Origin: Amorphochlora amoebiformis
Lineage: Eukaryota > Cercozoa > Chlorarachniophyceae
Assembly (NCBI GenBank): GCA_054601695.1
Contig: BAAHQB010000061.1
Coordinates: 682,001-746,000 of the forward strand
Reading direction: 5' to 3'
Length of the DNA stretch: 64,000 nt
Shown here one piece after another: positions 1-64,000 of the stretch. The notes under the pieces are model-generated. The model was given only the letters and a program-made list of their open reading frames with translations, searched no databases and was not told the origin of the DNA. How positions within the stretch are numbered: the first letter of the stretch is position 1; each line of letters opens with the position of its first letter. Made by a program: the position numbers and the translations under genes.

Positions 1-547
1 TATGTATATTTATGTGCATGTGTTTTAAGAGTGTAGATATATAAAAATGTGTATGTGTACACTTGTATGTATGATATGTATGTATATATATATGTGTATA
101 TATATATGTATATCAAGTATGTATACACATTATATATTTGTATACATACGCATATCTATATATATATATATATATCTGTGTCTCCGTGTATTAACATGTA
201 TTATATATATATGTATGTGTGTGTATATATATATATATGTAGGACGATTCTCGTCGATTTCCTCTTAAGTTCCTCTCTTTTTCTCTTACCCTTTTCCTCT
301 CCTTATATATATATATATGCATATAGATATATTTATATGTATATACATATACACATATATATACGTATAAAATGTATATATTATACAAACATATATATAT
401 ATATATATGTATATATTTTTTCTCTCTTCATTCCCTCTCTTTGTTTCTCTTTTCTTTTTGTATAAAATGTATATTGTCATATTATATACTCTCTCTTCCC
501 CCCCCCCCCCCTCCCCTCTCTTTCTTTCTTCCGTCCGACTATGTCAG
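1..547. repeat. TA-rich intronic sequence with pyrimidine tracts
   Basis: Mostly (TA)n with TATG/TATACA variants, a CT-rich stretch near 265-300 and 420-450, and a run of C near 498-511. The C/T-rich tract 490-540 serves as the polypyrimidine tract for the acceptor at 546-547. No gene seen upstream of that exon. Confidence 0.6.
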
Positions 548-28473
<27,926 letters not shown>

Positions 28474-29160
28474 TTGGGGTTCGACTAGCACAAGATTGAA
28501 AGTCGGAATCAGCTCGACTTGGATTTTGTATTGCTAGTAGATTATAAAAAAAATTCTCTCACACGACTAGCATGAGCTAGATGAGGCTGCAATTTGTACT
28601 AGATTTATGAGAGTCTAGACAACACGTATCATGACTAACTAAACTAATAGCTAACCTCTAGAACCTACTAGGCCTAGCATACTTACCTAAATCTATTATC
28701 TAGAGTATACTAGTCTAGTAGTATATACAACAATTAATACTCGTTATGTGTAATGCCGCCGCAGCCTCATACAATCTATGCTCTTAGCTAGTTCTAGTAG
28801 TTAGATACCTGGAGGGCCAAACAACTTTAAAATAATCGATTTGCAAAGTTGATTGTCTCCATCATTACATATATACTAGATATAGTCTAGATAGTCTATA
28901 GATAGTATATCCTAGATAAATCTCAGGCTTAATTAAATTAACGGTCCAATTATGAACAATGAATTTTAAAGCGCACCTAGAGCACCACTGAGCCGAGCCT
29001 CGCACAATCGGCGGTCTAAAATTCTCCAGGACGTTCGCGATGATTACATCGCCAACCTCTAGCCCCTGTAGATGCATGCTTCAAGGAATCCAAACCCGGC
29101 GAAGAAAAGTCTTCAAACTTGCGTGGGAACCCGGCATATGACCACTAGAAGTTTAGTCTC
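28474..29160. other. CTAG-rich convergent intergenic spacer
   Basis: Lies between the stop of the coiled-coil gene (plus) and the stop of bL17 (minus). By eye CTAG occurs about 17 times between 28485 and 28925, several times more than the 2 or so expected by chance, and about 20 times in all. TA arrays are absent. It must contain both 3' UTRs and poly(A) sites. No gene seen. Confidence 0.75.
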
Positions 29161-29486
29161 TTAAACAAGCTCAATGTAGGAGAGTTCAGCGTTGTCTCCA
29201 CGACGGGGCAATAACTCCTTCTTCACCCGCGTGTAACCTCCCGGGCGGTCGCCGTAGCGCTTAGGGGCTTCGATGAAGAGATTTTTGACGAGCTGCTTGT
29301 CGTAGATGAACCCGTAGGCCTGGCGGCGAGCATGGAGGTCGCCTAGGGTGGGTGGGGGTGGTGAGAAGGTTACTATTACTCAGATGTAAGCGCGAATCTA
29401 CATGTTGCATACTTGTATGTACGTAAACCCTCATATGTAATATATACTCTACAAATTGTAATATACATCCACACACACACACACAT

Positions 29487-29529
<43 letters not shown>

Positions 29530-29862
29530 AATATGAATATATATATATATATATGTATGTATACATATTCCTATATATAGATGTGTATATGTACATATGT
29601 ACGTATTTATACATATTCATGTGTATTTCTACTTATGAGTATGTACAATATGTTCATGTGTAATGTTATTAGAAATATTACGTACACATACATATGTATA
29701 TATATTACGTATATTACATGTGTGTATATACGTATACGTAAATAAAAAGACAAAACATAAAATATTTAGCATTATGTTTATATATATACACCCTATGTAG
29801 TTACCATATGCATACAGATGTATATCTAATAATTATACTATATTATATACATATATATATAT

Positions 29863-29920
<58 letters not shown>

Positions 29921-30185
29921 GGGAGAGAGAGGAAAAAAAAAACCTGGAAAACAAGCTTCAACATACACCGTGTTCGACATACACATATACATATGTATAT
30001 GTGTGTATGTGTATATATATTATATATATATGTACACATATATATGTACATATATATACACGTTTTATATTATAAAACTATAATACGATACATCACCCAT
30101 AAACATGTAATACATAAATATATATATATATATATATATATATTCATATGTGTACCTATGTGTATATATTATATTATATTACACC

Positions 30186-30225
<40 letters not shown>

Positions 30226-30256
30226 TGACATAGTAGTTATATATATACCTTGTATA

Positions 30257-30295
<39 letters not shown>

Positions 30296-31110
30296 GATAA
30301 AAGTACATATTTAAATTGAATGGATTTAGAAAGCATAGAGAAATTGCTACGAGATTAGAAGGAAATGCTGAACAGGAGTCCAAGGCTGCTAGCCGGTTAC
30401 AGATTAGGTAGGAAAACACCTCGCTTGGCCAGTCCAATCATCTTGTCAACGTAGCGGCGGATAGCCTTGGCCTTCGTAGTGGTTGTGGTGATGCGGCCGT
30501 GACGAAGAACCTCGGTCACGAGACCGCGAATCAGGGCCTGAAGTTTCATCATAATCCATCAATTTGTGTATAGGATTCACAATTGGTATTTTGGGCCCCA
30601 TTGAACTAATCCAAATAGCGTAAAAACCAACCCCTTCCACTCCCTCGTCTTCATTTGTTTCTAAATGTATTCTACACCTTGCGCTGGTCCTGTGGGCGAC
30701 CGAGACGCTTGAATCCTTTCCTGTGACGCATATTGACGGCCGTTTGGACCTCAGGAGTGCCTGCAGTACAAAATGACATCAATTCGAATTCCAAGACACC
30801 CCCATGTACACCGAGACGCATGTGTGAAGTTAAGAGTGTACTTCTCTCCCCCGGTACGAGGCTGATTGACGGCGTGGCAATTCTAGACGTCGTGGCAGTC
30901 GAAAATTTCATGCCGAGAGCGGTCTCCCTGCCTGTAATTTGACCGAAAACGTAAGTCTAGGGTTGTACCGTACCCCACACGTCATGTTTTCTCACCGTAG
31001 TACACGCAACCGGCACAGACGACGCACGTGGCGGCGAGAACAGCAAGGAGAATCCCTCTCTTCCTCTTCTGTTGGCGAGAGTGGTCCGGGAGCACGTGGT
31101 AAACCTCCAT
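29161..31110 (-). CDS. rpl17: Plastid-type 50S ribosomal protein L17 (bL17), nuclear-encoded with targeting leader
   Basis: Large-subunit protein of bacterial-type ribosomes, here expected in an organelle. Exons in coding order: 31110-30996, 30931-30842, 30760-30678, 30537-30420, 29342-29161; phases match and total 195 codons plus TAA. The mature part starts near residue 80 with [18 protein letters not shown] and ends [16 protein letters not shown]...YIELV, the bL17 signatures, at about the usual bacterial length of 115-120 residues. Before it lie a basic stretch (RQQKRKRG), about 20 hydrophobic residues ([20 protein letters not shown]) and a Ser/Thr/Arg-rich segment. This looks like signal peptide plus transit peptide, as in complex plastids (inference). 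Similarity to cyanobacterial/plastid L17 ([15 protein letters not shown]) favours plastid over mitochondrion. Intron 2 is 80-odd bp; the last intron is 1077 bp with TA tracts. The start ATG is the first of an open exon facing the prefoldin gene. Confidence 0.9.
29343..30419. repeat. Last intron of bL17, TA- and TATG-rich
   Basis: A 1077-bp intron, mostly TATA/TATG/TACA sequence with a short (CA)n near 29470-29487. It also holds the possible antisense exon at 30330-30407. Confidence 0.6.
30330..30407 (+). other. Possible orphan exon, antisense inside the last bL17 intron
   Basis: Between an AG at 30328-30329 and a GT at 30408 lies an open reading of 25 codons (phase 2 in, phase 2 out) reading [20 protein letters not shown] in its centre, which looks like coiled coil. 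It ends 12 bp before bL17 exon 4 on the other strand. It resembles the exons of the upstream coiled-coil gene, whose own terminal exon is at 28415-28473. Read in phase 1 it stops after ten codons and could be an alternative last exon joined to 27894. No other exon of a host gene was found nearby. Confidence 0.3.
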
Positions 31111-31321
31111 CTTCTCCTTGTGGCGGGCTGCGGCGGTGGGGACCCCTGACAGGCGAGTTTAATTGAGAATTTTTCGGGAAGCGGTTGCATGACGTATTAC
31201 ACTATCACGCATGACATTCCATCCTGTCACATATACAAATTCATTTTCGCGCTGAGCTCTCCTGACAACCAGATCCGCCATTTTTCCCACGGCACGATCC
31301 AGCCCTCAGAGCACGTCGGGG
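31111..31321. promoter_or_regulatory. Compact divergent intergenic region between bL17 and prefoldin
   Basis: Only 211 bp separate the two start codons, which face away from each other, so both promoters and 5' UTRs must fit here. The sequence is of balanced composition, free of TA arrays and CTAG clusters. I see no TATA box at a convincing position on either strand. A shared bidirectional promoter is an inference from the layout. Confidence 0.6.
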
Positions 31322-32421
31322 ATGAATAAATCGAATCAACAGCGCGTCGAAAAATGGAAGGCACAGAAAGTAGTCGAATGGGAGAAAGGGGGAAAGCTGC
31401 GGGAGAAGTATGAGACCCGTGAGGAACTCGACAAGTGGATGGAAGGCCAGGTTTCCGATCATCTCAGAATCTTATTGGGAGCCACTAACGGGGATTAATT
31501 TCTTGTGTACAAGATCAACAAGGCCAAGAAGCGAGTACTTGCACCTAAAGCAAAAAATCCCAAGGTCCTAGTCCGCGGGAAGACTTCAAATGACCCGGAG
31601 GTGACGTGGGAGGACCAGCAGGTGACGCATGGCCCAGAGTGGTATAAAATTTGAGCTAATCACCCCTCTTGTGTAGAACATCAACGCCTATGGACGACTA
31701 AACCAGCGCATGATGGAATTAGAAGACGATATCAAGGCGAAAAAGGTGTGCAAGCTGCTTCACGTGTTCAGATTTCCGCAGTGTGAAACGTTTGTGATTT
31801 TGCAGAAACTAGCACAGGAAATCGAGGATGGAATTGCGGAGTTAGAAGCTCTCATAGATGACGATGCCTGCAAGTATGTGAGAGAAAGTCACTTGCGTCA
31901 GAATTGCTGTACTTCAAACTGAAAGAAATCCTTCAGGATATTGATCGGCGAGTGCTACGTGCAAGTGTCCAATGAGGAGGCAGAAGAATTCGTAGAGGAG
32001 AAAAAAAAGCTGGCCGATGCAGAACTATCGGTGATTCAACTATCCTTCAGGTCATGCATTGGTAGAGTTTTGATGTGTGTGCGCTCAGGTCTTGAGAGAG
32101 GAGGAAACGGAGCTCATTAGAAAGATGGAAACTCTGAAGGTCTACCACCCTCCATACCCGCAGTCCTCTATTTATCTGCGACCTCTCATCTGCCTATTTA
32201 TCCAATCCCAACCACTTCACAGGCAATTCTGAAGGGGAAGTTTGGCGATAGCATCAATCTGGATCCTACCGGAAACGATGAAGTCCTAATTTTTTACAAA
32301 ATCTCTCGTGCAAAAGATATAAAACATATTTTTTTAACATTATGCATGATATACATAATGATATTCAATATGTGGAATGCACGTATGAATTACACGTACG
32401 TATGTATATAGTATATATATA

Positions 32422-32468
<47 letters not shown>

Positions 32469-32495
32469 TATATACAATATACATATACTTACGTA

Positions 32496-32541
<46 letters not shown>

Positions 32542-32775
32542 TATCTATATATATATACATATTTGTGTGTATGTATATATATGTATATATATATATATAT
32601 TTATTTATATTTATCTATTTATATGTCAAATATTCAATATGTTATTATATCATATAAATAAATGCACGTATCGTATATATATATATATATATATATATTA
32701 GATGTGTATGTATACATATATGTGTATATATATATATATATGTATGTATATATATATATATATATATATATTTAA

Positions 32776-32834
<59 letters not shown>

Positions 32835-32910
32835 AATATATGTGTACATATTATATTTAGTTTTTATATATGTATGTATATGTATGTATATATGTGTACA
32901 TATACATATA

Positions 32911-32991
<81 letters not shown>

Positions 32992-33105
32992 TAAATATAT
33001 ATGTATATTAGCATATATATACATATACATATCTTATGTATGTGTATAATAATGTATGTATATACACACATATGTATACATGCATGTATATAGATATATT
33101 ATATA

Positions 33106-33159
<54 letters not shown>

Positions 33160-33241
33160 GTTATATATAGATATAAATATATATATGTATACATATATAT
33201 ATATATATACATACATAGACGTTTTATATTATATACATACA

Positions 33242-33284
<43 letters not shown>

Positions 33285-33357
33285 TATTATGTATAATATA
33301 TATATATATATATATATATTTTATGCATATATATATATATATATATATAAATATGTC

Positions 33358-33393
<36 letters not shown>

Positions 33394-33482
33394 GTATTAA
33401 TGTGCATAAGGTATAATTAAATTATCTATATATATATATATATATATATGTACATGTATGCTTATGATATACATATATATAC

Positions 33483-33519
<37 letters not shown>

Positions 33520-33588
33520 AAAAATAATTTTTTTTGTTCATATAATGGTTGTCTATTGTTGCAGGACCATTTGAGGCCCAAAAAGTGA
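31322..33588 (+). CDS. PFD4: Prefoldin subunit 4-like (beta-class prefoldin)
   Basis: Prefoldin hexamers deliver unfolded actin and tubulin to the CCT chaperonin in the cytosol. Exons: 31322-31450, 31514-31621, 31677-31745, 31806-31873, 31937-32030, 32089-32139, 32223-32282, 33565-33588, giving about 200 codons in phase. Family features in order: [18 protein letters not shown] (the start helix), [30 protein letters not shown] (the beta-hairpin with IGE), [16 protein letters not shown], then the C-terminal helix ending [17 protein letters not shown], matching the usual KFG.NINLE end. About 70 extra basic/charged residues precede the family domain; animal subunit 4 is about 134 aa. Five introns are only 55-63 bp with no TA arrays, unlike the neighbours. 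The last join is uncertain: donor at 32283 (GTCCTA) or 32400 (GTATGT), and the final exon could instead be read in another frame to a TAG at 33615. Confidence 0.85.
32283..33564. repeat. Last prefoldin intron, (TA)n
   Basis: About 1.2 kb of near-continuous (TA)n with TATG variants, in contrast to the five 55-63-bp introns before it. A T-rich tract and GTTGCAG at 33561-33564 form a good acceptor. Confidence 0.65.
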
Positions 33589-34430
33589 TACCGATCGATA
33601 TCGAGCCACTTGCTTAGCGGACGTCGTGCACCGACACGTCTAGACGTGCACGCACACCTCCAAGCTTCGAATTTGTTAGGCTTGCATGCATAATATTGCT
33701 ACTGCACGTTGGCTCTACTAGACATCTAGAAATCTCAGAAAGTCAAAAATAGTTAATTCTCGGCGACTCTGAATGAATTCTCATTCGGAGTGCACAGCTA
33801 GCACTGATGGGATGTAAAAATCTAGAAATGTAAATTAATATTCACTAGATTCAGGACTAATCTAGCTAATGATTAACGCTATGATGTACAGAATGATTCT
33901 CTAGGCTAGTAGGTTCTGAATGATACTAGAGATATCATAGTAGAGTAATGAGCTAGATGATCTATTACTATGATAGTAATATCCACTTATAGATCACGGA
34001 TCTAGTGCGTAATGTAACATTGACTAGATTGAACTGGTGAATTCACACACTCATATATATATTTATGATCATGATCATGACGTACGGACTGGTCTACTAG
34101 GTTTAGATCTAGAGATATCAATCAAGTGGAATCCCCGCAAATACAAATTAATAATACTACAGCTGTATGCATGCTAATATATTATTAATGTTACTAACCG
34201 TTCGATTCTAGCTTCGGACATTGATTGTATAATATATTCCGTTATTGTGCTCGTGCGATTAATCAGTATCAATTTGTGCATACATGTAAATGTATACATC
34301 AATATTCACCTTAGTCTTACTTGCCAAAATAATGCAACCACATTTTCAAATATTAGGAGGGCCATACGAAACCATCTCTTCCGTGATTGTCAGAAAATTA
34401 AATTACGATGATGTGATATTCACCTGAAAT
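33589..34430. other. CTAG-rich intergenic spacer downstream of prefoldin
   Basis: Balanced-composition sequence with about 16 CTAG sites between 33635 and 34215, no TA arrays until the neighbouring genes, and no open frame worth calling. It separates the prefoldin stop from the oxidoreductase start; 34431-34730 is then ordinary sequence that should hold the oxidoreductase promoter and 5' UTR. Confidence 0.7.
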
Positions 34431-34730
34431 TTGAGTCACCACCAACGTCGCGTAGAGAAAGCCACAAGGATGAAGGGCAGACAGGCTCGCCACTGAGTCA
34501 CCAGGGTATTCAAGCTACACCGGCCATCCGCCATTCTAGGTTCTGAGAAACCCTCTAATAGTGTCTCTTTTTTAGGTTGATTTTGGTGAATTTACCTATA
34601 CTTCTGTATATCTCTTTGAATCTTGATTCGGAAGTTTGAGTCGGGGGTCTCCTTCCGGGAGCTACGATCAACTCATCAGTGACGTGACCGTGACCAACGG
34701 CCCTCACAATCCTCGCGTTCTTCAATTTTC

Positions 34731-43718
<8,988 letters not shown>

Positions 43719-43843
43719 AGTCTCTGCTATCATTCTAGATTTGAAATGTATTGATGGTATGAACTGTTTTATAGTATTCTTGTTTAGTATGTGTTATTTT
43801 TTTTTTTAACTGTGATTTGTATGGATATGTATGGAGGTATATG

Positions 43844-43874
<31 letters not shown>

Positions 43875-43988
43875 ATTTATGGATATGTATGTATGTATAT
43901 ATATTTGTATATATACATATACATATATACATAATATATATATATATATATATATATACATATTTGGTATAAATGTAATGTACACATA

Positions 43989-44069
<81 letters not shown>

Positions 44070-44153
44070 CGTTAACAACTACCAACTCCAAAGAAACGGT
44101 AACACGTTACTCGAAGTTTTGGTGTGATATGTACTCAGCCTACATATACATAC

Positions 44154-44192
<39 letters not shown>

Positions 44193-44330
44193 TTATATAT
44201 GTACATATAGATATATATGAATACATATTTATATTATTTATACTGTACGTAGACGTAATATTTCGTAAACGCATTTCATTTTATATGTAATATTCAAAAT
44301 TTCTACATATTACAATGACATATTTATATA
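43719..44330. repeat. TA-rich sequence downstream of the oxidoreductase gene
   Basis: (TA)n and TATG tracts between the TGA at 43716 and the start of the CTAG-rich spacer. An extra 3' exon was looked for and not found. Confidence 0.5.
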
Positions 44331-45756
44331 TATACATATAATATATGCATTTGTAATATCTTTACTATACTCTAGATACTCTCTATCTCTCTCTTCTATA
44401 CATATGAATTTCATAAAAAAATTCCACAAACTGATTCTTGTGTAATTAATTATGTACGATAATACCAAAGTGCATATGTGATGACATACAAATCCTAGGG
44501 TTTCAAAATTCGATTTCCTCCTCCAAAACCCGAGGAAAACTAGACTAACTAGTAAAGGCCCTCCAAGCGACGCACGATTCGCGTCTACTATGCCGCGACA
44601 TCCCATAGTACTCCGCTTTGATCGACGTCGTGGATACTAATATCCAGATGTGATAATCTAAGTTACCAAGAAGAAAAATCACTAGAATCAGTGTGTAGAC
44701 ATGATCTCTAGATCTAGATGATATAAGTTACACTTTAGTTACTTGTCACAAGTTATAGCTACTAGAGCAAGTACAACAACGTATACTAGCCTTGGCCCAA
44801 GTTAAATTTATATTTACTAATATTAGACATACTGTGTTTTTTAACTAGTTTCTAAGCTTCAACTCACAATTGTAAAAATCTCTAGATATCCCATGACTGC
44901 ACAGGCTCTTAATCTAGTTAATTAAGCCTTAGTTTACCGCTACGTTTAACTGTATCTAGTATATACCACCTTGTCAACTCTTAGTATTCCAGATGAAGTT
45001 CTAGATATTCTAGAATCTATTATAATAGTATTGTTGTTACCTAGTGATACGGCGTACGTATCTGCGTATGTATACACGACTCGGCCCAAATTCCAATGAT
45101 ACGTACGTACACATACTAGATCAGTATACGCAGATACTAGTTGGTATTGTGTCACAGAGCTCAACTTGATTCGTACATACATACGTACGTACGTATACGC
45201 AGATACTGACTAGTACTAGTATTGTCAGTGCGTACCTAGCGTACATATGTACGAGTCAACTGTGATCACGTACGTATACCTAGTTAAGGGTATACATTTA
45301 TGTATCAATACTCTAGATACTTGTAGTAGCATCAATAGTACCATGCCTAGCCAAAATTCAAGGGTATCTTAGAGGAAGAATTGACATTCTGAGTTTACTA
45401 AGACCTAGAAGACTGTAGCAGTGCAGTCCAGACAGACAGCAGCCGAGTGTATTCTTTTAGATTCGGGGTCAATTATCTAGATTATCCATTGCCACTGTCA
45501 ACTTCTCTCAGCCTCTACATACTAGACATATATCTAAACATATTAAAAACCAGCTACATACTGACTAGACTGAGGCTATATCGATCCGTCAAGATCATTG
45601 ATGTTGTTGTTGTATTATATGAGACTCATAATTATAATTCTAGCGCGAAGTACGGAATTATTACTGACGGTTGCATCATAGGGCCGATTACACATTACAA
45701 CACTAGTACTAACTAGTAGTATAATTCCCCATTACGAAAGCCGGACTTGACGGCTT
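44331..45756. other. CTAG-rich convergent intergenic spacer
   Basis: Between the oxidoreductase (plus) and the U-box gene (minus). By eye about 30 CTAG sites in 1.4 kb, where about 5 are expected. Sub-repeats of TACGTACGTA occur near 45100-45280, and TACGCAGATACT occurs at 45127 and 45195. Short open frames here have no supporting features. Confidence 0.75.
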
Positions 45757-59842
<14,086 letters not shown>

Positions 59843-60121
59843 CTCTTTCCCCTTCTCCAACCCCCCCCCTGGTACTTTAAGGGTATTTTTTCTCTTATTC
59901 CATGTCACTGTACTATTTCAGTAATTTAGTGGGGTTCCCGTTTGTTTTCAATGGTTACATCCTGCGATATGGCGCACAGGAAGTACTCGGGAGCTTCTTC
60001 GAAAGGATCGTCCATCACTGTGTTTGTCACGCAAGAAGACACAACCTGCGGCTGTGTCACGTTCCTATGTCACCCAGCGTGACGGCGCATGCCACAAAGT
60101 GTGACAAACCAGCGTGACACG
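59843..60121. promoter_or_regulatory. Divergent region between U-box and TPR genes with GTCAC/GTGAC cluster
   Basis: The two predicted starts face away from each other across 279 bp. Between about 60027 and 60119 the pentamer GTCAC or its complement GTGAC occurs six times: 60028 (TGTCACG), 60056 (TGTCACG), 60069 (TGTCACC), 60079 (CGTGACG), 60101 (TGTGACA) and 60114 (CGTGACA). The first three are in one orientation and the last three in the other, immediately before the ATG at 60122. This is a candidate factor-binding array or stem-forming leader. Confidence 0.45.
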
Positions 60122-63519
<3,398 letters not shown>

Positions 63520-63561
<42 letters not shown>

Positions 63562-63727
63562 TATATATATATATATGTATATGTGTATTTTTACATAATA
63601 TATATATATGTATATTATATGTGTATATTATATGTATTATGTATATATATATATTAAGGATATAAATATATATGTATACGTATTATATGTTTTTTGCATA
63701 TAAATATATATATATATATAATATATG

Positions 63728-63778
<51 letters not shown>

Positions 63779-63865
63779 ATATATATATATATGTTTGTAC
63801 ATCTGTATGTATATTTATGTATCGCAGGTATATTATATGTAGAAAGATGTTAATCACTTAGATAC

Positions 63866-63909
<44 letters not shown>

Positions 63910-64000
63910 AATATATATATATATATATATATCATGTGCACACACACATATATATATATAATATTTAAGAGTATATATCTATATACATATATATATATAT
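63520..64000. repeat. TA-rich sequence at the right edge
   Basis: (TA)n with TATG variants following the donor at 63520; no further exon recognised before the window ends. Confidence 0.6.

Noticed and set aside
30733-30942. Plus-strand 69-codon frame opposite bL17
   Set aside because: Antisense shadow of bL17 exons 2-3.
44310-44606. Minus-strand 98-codon frame, and 45447-45716 plus-strand frame, in the CTAG-rich spacer
   Set aside because: No recognisable motifs and no splice partners, in an intergenic stretch between convergent genes.
59902-60117. 71-codon plus-strand frame upstream of the TPR gene
   Set aside because: Out of frame with the TPR start at 60122, no domain features, and it covers the GTCAC/GTGAC cluster; more likely 5' flank.

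Overview
This is nuclear DNA of an intron-rich eukaryote, most likely a unicellular alga or other protist with a plastid. Three things point there. The genes are split into many short exons with GT-AG introns. The vertebrate/heterokont-type telomere repeat (TTAGGG/CCCTAA) occurs in many internal blocks. One gene encodes a bacterial-type (plastid) ribosomal protein L17 with an N-terminal signal-anchor-like segment followed by a Ser/Thr/Arg-rich stretch, the layout expected of a protein imported into a complex (secondary) plastid. I cannot name the species. Most of the window is intronic (TA)n; exons stand out as islands of ordinary sequence. Gene models were built by hand from acceptor/donor sites, reading-frame continuity and phase matching across introns.

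Layout, left to right. (1) About 548-28473, plus strand: the 3' part of a long coiled-coil protein gene, about 33 short exons, 5' end outside the window. (2) 29161-31110, minus strand: plastid-type ribosomal protein bL17, five exons, 195 codons. (3) 31322-33588, plus strand: a prefoldin subunit 4-like gene with unusually short introns (55-63 bp) apart from its last. It is divergent from bL17 across a 211-bp intergenic region. (4) 34731-43718, plus strand: an FAD-dependent amine-oxidase-like oxidoreductase, 21 exons, 555 codons, with an MGCC N-terminus typical of lipid anchoring. (5) 45757-59842, minus strand: a U-box domain joined to a multi-pass membrane region, 13 exons, 271 codons. (6) 60122 to beyond the right edge, plus strand: a TPR-like protein with an N-terminal hydrophobic segment.

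Three structural themes run through the window. First, many introns carry tandem, decaying copies of their own splice junctions: the last 20-45 bases of the upstream exon plus the donor, or the acceptor plus the start of the downstream exon, separated by (TA)n. Some copies would be in-frame cassette exons. Second, telomeric repeat arrays lie inside introns in both orientations, sometimes as inverted pairs around an exon. Third, the three intergenic spaces that follow gene 3' ends are strongly enriched in the tetranucleotide CTAG, unlike the introns and unlike the divergent promoter.

The six genes show no obvious common pathway. They look like unrelated housekeeping and membrane genes sharing a repeat-inflated genome.
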